This document shows, one piece after another, positions 54,380 to 64,000 of a stretch of DNA of 64,000 nt (position 1 is the first letter of the stretch; each line of letters begins with the position of its first letter). Both the position numbers and the translations under genes were made by a program. A model generated the notes under the pieces. That model had not been told where the DNA came from, made no database searches, and saw nothing but the letters and a program-made list of their open reading frames with translations. The stretch is from Annona cherimola (Eukaryota; Streptophyta; Magnoliopsida; Magnoliales; Annonaceae). Location: positions 10,235,579 through 10,299,578 of the forward strand of contig CM059975.1 in the NCBI GenBank assembly GCA_030490835.1, written 5' to 3'.

Positions 54380-55500
54380 TGACGGTTTAAGAATCAAGAT
54401 TTCAAGGGAGACAGGGCGGGTCCTGTCCTCCTTCCCTCCCTCCTTCCCACCGGCCGTCAAAGCACTCCTCCCTTCGAATTGAATAAAACGAGTCGGATTG
54501 AAGGCTTCTTGCAAACGGGTTAGCTCACCAGGGACATCAGAAGAGCACAGAACAGGCCTCGGATCCGAACCCTTGCAAACCCTAGCATTGGCAGTAGAGA
54601 TTTTTTTTTACCACCTTTTCTCCATGTGTCTAGGGTTTTAGCTTCTAGTTTTTGGATTTTTACTGATTTGCGTGTATTCATTTTGAAATTTCTCAAATTT
54701 TCCGAAGATGGAGATTCTTCTTGATTCGGCTTGCGTTCCACACGCGGAGGATGTTTTGAGCAGATATATGGTGGGCCGTCCGTGGTTGCCAAGTTTTTCT
54801 CGGTAGTCGATGCAGATCAAGATCGGGGGAAACAATCCAGCGGCAAATGCCATCCTTCCGGAAGCAAAAGCACTAGCTGTGGTCTACTGCTTCCTTCAAA
54901 TCAAATCAAAGGCCTACCAGCAGCATGGAAGAGCGCACATCAGGCCTCGAACTGGAACCTTTGCAAACCCTAGAATTGGAAGCAGAGATATTCTTTCGCC
55001 ATCTTTTCTTTGTGTTCTAGGTTTTTAACCTCTACTTTTTTTAGTATTTTTACGCATCCGTTTTTTTTTTTTTTTTTTTTTTTTGATTTTTTTAAAATTT
55101 TCGGTAGTCAATGCAGATCAGGACTGGGAGTTACGATCCAGTGGTAAAGGTGTATTGTCATCCTACTGTTGATCCTCTTTATGCTTATGTGTGGTGAAAT
55201 TTATGCTGCTTTGTGGATGACTTGACACTTAGAAGAACTGGACTATGCAGTATATGGAAAATGGGAGGGTTGTTATGCATGATAATGTCTAAACTACACA
55301 GCGTGGGATGTTTCTTGAAAAATAATCTAATCAACTATAAGGACCTCATGAATTCTTGGAAATTTCTCATTTTGCTTCTGGCTTTCATGTCTCTGTTACT
55401 TAGATTACCTTTCAATGCCTTAGTGTTTGAATTGAAACTAGCATTCCTGCTTCAATAAATGTAGGTGGCCTCAACTATAACTAATCAGTAAAGAAAACAT
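54380..55500 (+). other. GC-richer duplicated segment with telo-box motifs; possible gene 5' end or relic
   Basis: AGAGCACAGAACAGGCCTCG...CCCTTGCAAACCCTAGCATTGG at 54541-54598 recurs as AGAGCGCACATCAGGCCTCG...CCTTTGCAAACCCTAGAATTGG at 54930-54980. CGGTAGTCGATGCAGATCAAGA (54801) recurs at 55102, so the region is a tandem duplication. AAACCCTA (telo-box) occurs in both copies, with GTGGGCC at 54770; such motifs are common in promoters of plant translation genes. A 32-codon frame starts at 54708 (MEILLDSACVPHAEDVLS) and a 72-codon frame at 54810 (MQIKIGGNNPAANAIL). I recognise neither. A poly-T tract lies at 55062-55084. Confidence 0.35.
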
Positions 55501-55547
55501 TACTGAATCCAGTGATGAGTTAATAAGAGCCCTTATGAAGTTTTCCA

Positions 55548-55735
55548 AATTGCCCGGTAGTTTCATATGGGATGCTATCATGGTACACTCACCAGTTTCC
55601 TTTCATCTATATTCAGGATCCTATGACTATAAATGGTGTACAATTGCCCAGTAGTTTCATGTGGGATGTTATCATGGTACACTCACCAGCCTTTCATCTA
55701 TATTCCGGATCCTGTGAACTACAAATGATGTACTG
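55548..55735. repeat. 94-bp tandem duplication
   Basis: AATTGCCCRGTAGTTTCATRTGGGATG...CTTTCATCTATATTC occurs at 55548-55641 and 55642-55735 with scattered substitutions and a small deletion. Confidence 0.8.
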
Positions 55736-55913
55736 TGTAATTTAGAATGTTGCAACAACACAGAAAAACTTAAGTCAGATGTTGAGACTGCTGTGAGATA
55801 GTGTCATGGCTGCAGAAGGAGAAATGGACAACAATGTAAAATCTCAGCACATTAAGGGGCCATTCTGCTTTATTGCAGGAGCAGTAGACATCTTCAAAAG
55901 TGAAGTCTCATTC

Positions 55914-58076
55914 TTGTCACATGACTTGCATGATTATCTAAAAGAAATAATTGACTGAACTGACCTTACCAAAAAGGAAACAATTAGGAAAGGAAGAAAA
56001 TAAAAAGAGAACCGTGATGAATTTAGTTCTTGTTTTACTGTTCCTTCACTTTTCATTCTTTATCGATGGGTCCTTTAGGGATGTCTACTAGTGTAGGTTT
56101 GATGCAGCGCAAGTAAGGAGAAAAAACAGAAGAAAGACGTAAAACTTTCTTAGGGAAATGAGGAAAATAAGACGAATAGATGAATTATGAATTTAATAGA
56201 TGGAATTAGACAATTAATGGAGAGATTAGAGGAATTTATATGTAGTAATAATAGTCATTGGATATTCATGAAAATTATGAAAAATTAGTAACTTGCTTCC
56301 CTATTTGTAAGAGATAATTTGTTAATCCCATTTGTCATCATACAATGATGATTGCTTAACTTTATTCTAATTTAATGCGAATAAGAGGAAGGAATTTAAG
56401 TTCTACTGGGACAAATATAAGATCCTAAATAATAAAGAAACAAATTAAACCAACTTATACCATCTATTGAGTTGATTTGTATTTTGATTGTTTGTTGCTT
56501 ACATAAAATCCCAAATTAAATAATTAAATGCTAACATCCTAAATCAATTTTCTTTAAACATATAATTTTAAAAAACTTAAATTCTAGAAATTAGTCTTTA
56601 TTGTTTGTACCATTCTTTACCATTTTATGTTTTGAAAGAAAACTTGTCCTTGAGTTCTATTCTATGTTCATCTTGGCATAAAATGATGATTTATACTCCA
56701 TTTTAAATAATCAAATAACATTTACTGGATGCCCTTTTGTACTTCCATTTTGTGGTCTTAATTTTTTTTAGAGATAAGAATCTTGAGTTTTGATGATTAA
56801 TTAATCAACCATTACTTCTTCTTCGATGTTAGAGAAACATACTTTGTGAAATCAAACAATGTAGTTTCTTTATTAATATTTCTTCATTTCGTATCATTTG
56901 TAATATTTTTTTCCTCAAATCTCAACTTTTATGATATTAGAATGTTGAATTATCTTTTTTACTCATAACTATAACGTTCTTTTGACCCTCTTGGGTGAGG
57001 CTTTTCATTATGTATAGATCTTCAATACTCTCTGCTCGATCATTATATATTTTTTTCTGGTCAACTTGTATTACTTGCTTTTTATTCAAACAATAGATCA
57101 TCTAATATAAACTTTTCAACTATTAATTTCTTTAGGTCTAAGATAGACGACTGATTGTTGCCAGGTGTAAGAGAATTTGTGGAATTTCGATTTTTCTCAT
57201 GTTGGGATTTACTCTACATTGTATTCCTAAAAGCTATTAACTTGTTTTTCCTTAAATGCCCTTCAAATGGATCAAAATTCTGATTTATTTGTTTACCTAA
57301 CTTTATTGTAGAAGTTGTTTAGTTCGATAATTTAGTTGAATAAGAGTAATGTTGGTAATTAGAATCCCAAAATTTGTTGACAATATTAAAGGAAGTAGTA
57401 TTATTTGAAGAAGAACGATCTGTATATCTGTTGGCTTTAAATATTTTGTATGTTGTTATTTGTTTTCTGAACTGGCTTCACCATTTGATGTGGTTCTTCA
57501 AGTCTTTCAATTTTATGTCCATCAATTTGATCTTAAAGCATAATTCAAGTATGACAATAGTATTTAATTTGTTAAAAAAGAGACTTCCGTATCTCACATC
57601 TAACTTCGTACTTATAATATACTTCAATGTATCCTTCAACACGTTGATTATCTTTATGCAACTCTTGTAATCTTTCAATAGTATATATATATTTTTTGCA
57701 TAAAGAGAATGTTTGTTTCAAATTTGTTTTCAATTTCAACAAATTCTAAATGCCATGAAATTTCAAATTTTGTTTTAAGGTCCTCAACTTATCTCTTAAC
57801 TTAGATGATGCAAATTGTAGCTTTTGTATTCTTATTCATATGACATCATGTAAAACAATATTTCATGGATTCCACCTCTTCTTGAGAAATTCATAGTTTC
57901 ACTATTGTTGAGCGTCATTATTATGGAATGGAATTTGCTTCTCTCTGCCCTTTGTAATTTGGATGACTATAATTAGAATATTTTGTATTCTAATGACTTG
58001 AGAAATGATAACTATAGCAATATCCATGGAAAGCATTAGAGGAGGGCTGAGAATTTCTCATTGATTTGACTCAAAA
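55914..58076. repeat. Giant inverted repeat, left arm
   Basis: About 2.16 kb whose reverse complement, with many substitutions and small gaps, is found at 58915-61085. Landmarks here are TTGACTGAACTGACC (outer edge), TCGATGGGTCCTTTAGGGATGT, AAGGAAGTAGTATTATTTGAAGAAGAACGATC and GGATTCCACCTCTTCTTG, ending TGAGAATTTCTCATTGATTTGA at the inner edge. Matching peptide-like stretches in both arms (EVVLFEEE, LNILYVV) reflect old shared sequence; no intact gene is present. Confidence 0.85.
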
Positions 58077-58914
58077 GTTTTTATTTTATAAAATTGATAT
58101 TTTTTGCTGTTTTAAAAACAAAACTACTTCGTTGTTTGTTTTGGAATGCAAAAGGTTTTTTTGTATAACAAAAATCTTGAATTAATTTTCTAATTAAATT
58201 TCATTTTTTAGCTTAATTTTTTAAAAAAATTTAAAAGTTTTCTGCCATTTTAAGATAATGAATTTTTTTTAAGTTTTTAAAAAGTATTTTTGGTTTTTTA
58301 AACTATTTTTAATTCTGGTTGTTTTCAAACTAAATCCCTTACTGAGATTTTCTTTAGGCCGATCCTTGCTGAAATTTTTACAAGCTAGTCCAGCAGAGAA
58401 TTTCATTGAAAAAAAATAGGATCAGGGTTTAGAACTAGATTTCTGAAATTCACAGAAAATCCTATTATTAAAAAATTGGAAAGGGATTCTATGAAGTATA
58501 ATATATTTTTTTTTAAAAAATAAAAGGCATGAAGCTAATGTCTCAAATTTGAAATGTTGTTTTCAAAAGTTAAGAAAACCCAATTTCAAAAAAAAAATCT
58601 GTTAGACAATTTTCCGTTTAACTTACAGATGAGACATTCGGAAAAAAAAATGCTTGTACTTTTGAATTTTGTTTATAGAAATACTCGTCAACAATAGTTG
58701 TATGGATTTATGGCAAGAGTCAAAGTTTGTTAAATCAAATTTGTCTCACTTGTTATAAATAACCAGTAGCAAGTGAAGTTTGATTTAAAGATACTATTAC
58801 ATGACTGCTTATGTGCCACAAAATCCAATTTGGAGTGTTTTTGCAAAGTCAATAGTTATTGAGTAAAAATTCAAAATCCTAAAAAAAATGGTAGACCGAT
58901 GTATAGCCCCTTTT
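58077..58914. other. Spacer of the giant inverted repeat
   Basis: About 840 bp of AT-rich unique sequence between the two arms, with no recognised gene. On transcription it would form the loop of a hairpin. Confidence 0.6.
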
Positions 58915-61085
58915 TAAATCAATGAGAAATCTTCTTACTTTCTTCTAATACTTACTGTAACTATTTTTATGGCTATCATTTCTCAAGGCATTTAAGTACA
59001 AGGTTTTCTAATTATAAGCATCCATTTTGCTAAGAGGCAGGGTGGAGAAATTTCTTTCATGGTAGTAATGTTCCAATAGCGAATCTTTCAAAATTAGGTG
59101 GAATCCATTAAAAATTATTTTGCATGTTTTCATACAAGTGAGAAGATGAAAAGCTAAAATTTGCAATATTCTAGTTAAGAGATACGTTGGGGAATATATT
59201 ACAAAATTTGAGATTTTGTGTGGTTTAGAATTTGCTAGAATTGAAAGTTATTTTGAAATAAAGATTTTCTTCATGCAGAGAATATAAAATATATTATTAG
59301 AATATTTCATGAGTTTCTCAAGGTAATAAAAGTGTAGAAGGTTATGTTGAAAAGTATTATGAGTAAAAAGTTAGAAGTGGGGTGAAGATGTCTCCTTTGC
59401 AACAAGTTGAAGATTATTGTGACAGTTTGAATATTGATTTACAAAGTCAAAGTTGTGGACATAAAATTGAAAAAATGGAAGAGGGACATCGAATGGTGAA
59501 GTGAGTTGAGAAAATAGACAACAACATACAAAATATTTAAACCCAATAAGTGTACAAATTGCTCTTCTTCAAATAATACTACTTCCATTAATATTGTCAA
59601 TAAATATCTGAATTCTAACAACCAACATCACTATTCTCTAACTAAATTATCAAACTAAATGACTTCTGAAATAAATTTTGGTAGTCAAACAAATCAAAAT
59701 TTTGATCCATTTGACAGGCATTTAAGACAAACAAGGAAATAATTTTTAGGAAGGCAATGTGGAGTAAATTCCATCATGGGTAAAATCAAAGTCCCCACTA
59801 ATTCTCTTGCATCCGCCAATCATGTATCATATATCAATCAACCTAAAGGACCTTTGAAAAGTTTATATTAGATGATCTATTATTTGAATAAAAGAGCAAG
59901 TAATACAATTTGATTGGCTAAAGAAAAACTATTTAATGGTCAAGCTGAGAGTTTTGAAGACAATATTCATAATGAAAAACCCCATTCAACAGTATCTGTA
60001 GAACTATATAGATATGAGTTAAAAAAAAAAATTCAATATTCGAGTATTATAACAATTGAGATTTGAGAAAACAAATGCATTGCAAATGCTATAAAATGAA
60101 GAAATATTAATAAAGTAATTAGATTGTTTGATTACACAGAATATTTCTCTTACATCAAAGTAAAACTAATGGTTAATTAATTCATCATTAAAGTACAAGA
60201 TTGTTACATCTAAAAGAAAAAAAAATTCAAGACCACAAAATAGAAGTACAAAAGGGCATCCAATAAATGTTATTTGGTTATTTACAAAGGAGTATGATGT
60301 GTACCCAAGGTGAACATAGACATATACAAACTTGGAATATGATATTCAAGGATAAGTTTTCTTTCAAGATAGAAGATGTCAAAGAAATGGTACAAGCAAT
60401 AAAGACTAATTTATAGAATTTAAGTTTTTAAAAATTATATATTTAAAGATCATTTAGGATGTTAGCATTTAATTATTTAATTTGAAATTTTATGCAAGCA
60501 TCAAACAATCAAAATAAAAATCAAATTAATGGATGGTTTAAATTGGTTTAATTTATTTCTTTATTATTTAGGATCTTATAGTTATCCCAATAAAACTTAA
60601 TTTCCTTTTTTTCTTATTCACATAAAGTCAAAATGAGGTTAAGCGATCATCATTGTATAATAACAAGTGGGATTAATAAAATATCTCTTATTTATAGGGA
60701 AGCAGGTTACTTATTTTCCATAATTTCCATGAATATTGATTGAGTGTTGTTATTACATATAAATTCTCCTAGTCTCTCTATTAAGTGTCTGCTTCTATCT
60801 ATTAAATTCGTAATTCATCTCTCCTCTTCCTTCTCTCCCCGTTTCTTTTCGTTGGGAGAATTCTTCCTCTTTCTTCTATTTTTTCAAATCTACACAAGCA
60901 AACATCCCTAAAGGGTCCATCAATGACGAATGAAGAGTGAAGGAACAATGGAACAAGAACTAAAATTCATTTAAGTCTTTCTTTCTATTTTCTTCTTTTT
61001 TCAAATTGTTTCATTTTTGGGAAGATCAGTTCAGTTAATCATTTCATGTAGATAAACTAGGTAAATCAATTGACCTGACAAGGTG
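58915..61085. repeat. Giant inverted repeat, right arm
   Basis: Inverted partner of 55914-58076, beginning AAATCAATGAGAAATCTTC and ending near TCAATTGACCTGACAAGG. Landmarks: GGTGGAATCCATTAAAAATTATTTTGC, CTCTTCTTCAAATAATACTACTTCC and ACATCCCTAAAGGGTCCATC. One plus-strand reading of the inner part (TAAGAGATACGTTGGGGAATATATTACAAAATTTGAGATT) faintly resembles a Copia-type gag region, but stops interrupt it. That resemblance is weak. Confidence 0.85.
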
Positions 61086-61289
61086 CTATATATAGCATTA
61101 TGTGGTGTAAAATTTAAGTTAGGCGATGATGCAGAGAGAGATGGTGTTGTGCAACAAAATTTTGAAGATCATAGAGGTGCACAAGTTTTTATCTATTGCC
61201 AATGTGACTTGATTTAGCACAATGCATACAAGAAATATACAACTTTGAGGCGAATGCTTATCACTAGACATGATAATGAGCAATTATGG

Positions 61290-61490
61290 TTTTTGAGGTC
61301 CATTTGGTATGAAGTGAAAAGAAGGGGACATTTTTGTGGGAGAAATTTTTAAAAAGTGAGACGGTAATATAATATGATAGCAGCAATGATTTAGAGTAAA
61401 GAAAATAAAGATAAAATAGATAGTATAATGGTGTGAAAATAGGTGAAAAAATGATTGAATTTAGAGATAACAATAGAAAAAGGGTAATTA
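61290..61490. mobile_element. Degraded family T MITE-like copy
   Basis: GGTCCATTTGGTATGAAG start and interior GGTAATATAATATGATAGCAGCAATGA...AAAATAGATAG resemble the family. The right end was not found. Confidence 0.4.
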
Positions 61491-61499
61491 GGTATTTAC

Positions 61500-62780
61500 A
61501 ATGGAAATGCTCTAAATAAATTGCATAATTATGAAACGCAGTGGTTGCATGGCCGCAAGCCCAGAGAGTATGCAAATGCCCATTTTGGAGAATTCTGATG
61601 TCATTTCCTTAGTATATCGCTTCTAGAGAGTGCAAGCAGTAACGAGAATCTGCCAGGCTATATATGTCCATCTGCACATGTACTTTTGTTTGGTTCCCAC
61701 CCACTTCTCAGTGAAGAGAATCTATTGTTGTTGTGTTCATATGGAGGTTTAAATCTATTGTTGTTGAGTTCATACAGGGCTTTAAATTGTGGAACGAAGT
61801 TAACAACAACAGAAGTTTCAAGGTGCATTCACATGGGGCTTCCATGCATCCAAGAATATGAAAAAGAATGTCAATGCGCCTGCATTTTTCTTAGGGACAA
61901 GGATCATAGAGAGCTATCATCCTCTCTGTTTAAAAATGAGATATATTAGTGAATAAAGTTTACAGCATCAGAGATCGTCAATAAAAGTGAAAGAAATACA
62001 GTTTTTACTTGAAATATTGTTCCGCCTCACAAATGTGGCAACTATGATTCAGGGTTTATTATGTGACTTTGCTTCATGGTTGTAGATGAGGGATGCGTAT
62101 GATCAAGTTGACTAGAGGTTCCATGTATGAGCAATTGGTCATACCGACATTGTTGCTTATGTTGTACATGATCTTAATACCGACATTGTTGTTGAATGGA
62201 TGAGATAACTTGTACTGGTGCCAATGAATGTGCTAGTAAAATTGGAATCTTCACCATCGGATGGTTACTGGTAACTAGCATAGCAACTCAGGCTATATCA
62301 GAAAAAGAATAGGTAGACCACTCATATAATAAAATTATCGGGTCATATGATGAATCCTTTTTACATGGGAAATAATACTTAACAGCTCTTTAACCCCAGT
62401 GAAAGGCCACATATTGGACGGAAAGATACCGGTTACCCACTATATTCCGATTGAATAAAATTCTCATCTTGATTGTAGTCTGTGAGTGTAGTATTTAGTG
62501 GGTTGCGCAATATTGTTTACTCAGCATTTTGAGTTCTCAACTATACAGCTTAAAGGCCAACAACAGGACAAGTACTTGGATAACTACCTTATTGATTCTG
62601 CCATGCCTGGCTAACATCCAATTGGGATTTTTTTCCCCCTAAATGATTTCTGCTAGAAACAGGACGTAGAACATGAGATAAATTGATAGAAATTCGAAGC
62701 AACTCACTGTCACCTCGGTATATTAGCTCTATGCGGTAATCCCGAAGACAAATTGGGAACTCGTTTCAATTCACCCTGAA
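61500..62780. other. Intergenic DNA, no gene supported
   Basis: Slightly higher GC than the neighbouring AT-rich blocks, but open frames (for example 61686-61949) have no recognisable domain. A short direct repeat AATCTATTGTTGTTG with TTCATA occurs at 61721 and 61751. Confidence 0.4.
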
Positions 62781-62819
62781 AAATCTCATTTTTTTATATT
62801 TTTTTGAAACTCTTTTCAC

Positions 62820-62960
62820 TCAAATATTAATCCAGGTGTATTTAACATGTGTATCAATTGTTACCATTTTTCGAAGATTTTTAGAAATCTCTAAAAATGG
62901 TAAAAATTAATACACATATTAAATATACTTAAATTAAAAATTTTATAAAAAAAATTCAAA
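62820..62960. repeat. Fold-back MITE-like element (family F), last copy
   Basis: Arms AATCCAGGTGTATTTAACATGTGTATCAATTGTTACCATTTTT and AAAAATGGTAAAAATTAATACACATATTAAATATACTT form a hairpin of about 45 bp with a short AT loop, the same hairpin as at 51730-51960. Confidence 0.6.
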
Positions 62961-63419
62961 GAAAATATTAAAAATTGGGCTTTATTTCAACGCACCATGC
63001 TGCATTGAATCAGCGCCTATCACTGTGTATTATCACTGTGTACAAGTGCATGCAAATAGGTTGGGAGGATGAGTGTATGCAAGTGATGATAAGTTTAAAT
63101 TTTCGTTGGACCAGTAGCCGTAACGTTGATAGCTCTACAAATGTGGATTAAGTATGAATTCATGCAAATTAAAATTCCTCTCTTGTAGAAGGTAGACCAG
63201 TAATTAGCCATGAATTCACGACTCCGCATTGTCTTTGATTATTCGTATATTTTTTATTCTTTTCATTGATATCATTGGGATACACAGCATTCGTATTATG
63301 GATCGGACTTCTTACCAATTAAGTGAACTGCATTTACTCGGTGTAAATGTAACTAAGATAACAATAATAGTTGAACAAATAGTTGGATAAATAAGAGGTA
63401 TGTTACTGTGCTGACAGAT

Positions 63420-63750
63420 TGCATCATATATAGAGTGCAATTTGCTGCAAAATGAGCCTCATACATATTATAATATTATGATACTTTATTCAATCATTTA
63501 TCTATATAAAAATCATAATTTTGATAGTTTAAATCTTAAAAATACCATTTAAAATTGATATTTATGTAAAAAAAATTCACATTAACTATATACTGCTTTA
63601 ATATGAGACTTACACGTGATAGATTTGGATGAAAATTATTATGTTAATAAAATGACTAATTCTACATACAATACATTGGGTAGATTTCCTATCATGATCA
63701 AGTAAGCCCCACAACGCATGGATTGCATAGTGAAGTCGCAAGCATTGGAT
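63420..63750. repeat. Family C MITE-like sequence, inverted and diverged
   Basis: Read on the minus strand it has GGGGCTTACTTGATCATGATAGGAAATCTACCC, a central TTTCATCCAAATCTATCACGTG block and a terminal GAGGCTCATTTTGCAGCAAATTG, matching the layout of the 46151-46841 elements. No clean ends found. From 63751 to the window edge nothing else was recognised. Confidence 0.45.
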
Positions 63751-64000
63751 CAATTTTCAATAAATAATAATATGTAAATATTATACCAGTGTAAGTGAAT
63801 TTGAGAACAAGTATCAAATGAATTTCAGAATACGCGGAAAGCTACAGGGATGTAATTGTTATCGGTAAATACCAAAGGGACGAATAAGAAAAAACAAGCA
63901 GGGGGCTGGGGGACCTGGGTTCTTTCCAGGTATCTATTTTTTTTTTTTTAATTAATTTTTTTCAACCGGAAAAATTTTATTTTCATTTACACTGTCGACT

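Noticed and set aside
57374..59621. Possible membrane protein shared by both arms of the inverted repeat
   Set aside because: Short, degenerate, no start or domain; similarity comes from the arms being inverted copies. A Copia gag reading on the opposite strand is also too weak to call.
1..64000. CRISPR array, bacterial operon, riboswitch or phage content
   Set aside because: Plant nuclear sequence throughout; tandem repeats here lack regular repeat-spacer structure.

Overview
The window looks like nuclear DNA of a flowering plant. It is AT-rich intergenic sequence packed with small transposons and carrying intron-less stress and defence genes. The indicators are osmotin-type thaumatin-like proteins, berberine-bridge-enzyme-like (BBE-like) flavoproteins, a plant bHLH factor, a plant L1-type LINE with DUF4283 ORF1 and C-terminal RNase H, and plant-type SINEs and MITEs. 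I cannot name the species.

Layout. 1-556 (minus): 5' part of a bHLH transcription factor running off the left edge. 557-5000: promoter-like leader, then mostly featureless AT-rich DNA. 5015-5087: tRNA-Arg(CCG). 5110-6310: T-rich degenerate long-period repeat. 6681-8168: a SINE and a MITE. 8282-9100 plus 15582-15907: a gene-less copy of a thaumatin-gene promoter split by a complete 6.47-kb LINE (9101-15568, minus) with both ORFs open. 17292-29503: three thaumatin-like genes (TLP1, TLP2, TLP3), all plus strand. 26634-26813: truncated BBE-like pseudogene. 32594-34234: intact BBE-like gene (plus). 34441-34639: retroposed U6 snRNA fragment. 34747-37277: two hAT-type non-autonomous elements. 40103-41701: second intact BBE-like gene (minus). 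42518-46850: local tandem duplications and MITEs. 47565-49150: hAT MITE and SINEs. 51020-53400: A-rich counterpart of the 5-6 kb repeat. 53519-54196: a run of MITEs. 54380-55500: GC-richer duplicated segment with telo-box motifs. 55914-61085: a giant inverted repeat with arms of about 2.15 kb. 61-64 kb: sparse MITE remnants.

How it fits together. The core is a defence-type cluster grown by segmental duplication. A TLP plus BBE-like pair was duplicated with an offset of about 6.0-6.4 kb. One BBE-like copy was cut after 58 codons and the other stayed intact. TLP3 is a mosaic: its promoter and most of its coding sequence match TLP1, while its C-terminal tail and 3' UTR match TLP2. The promoter segment exists in three copies, and the copy without a gene received the LINE. 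The paralogous segment near 28.16 kb shows what that site looked like before insertion. Both intact BBE-like proteins keep the His and Cys used for bicovalent FAD and have Val at the site that controls oxygen access, so oxidase activity is the best guess. Thaumatin-like proteins and BBE-like carbohydrate oxidases are both known in extracellular or vacuolar defence; co-function here is inference.
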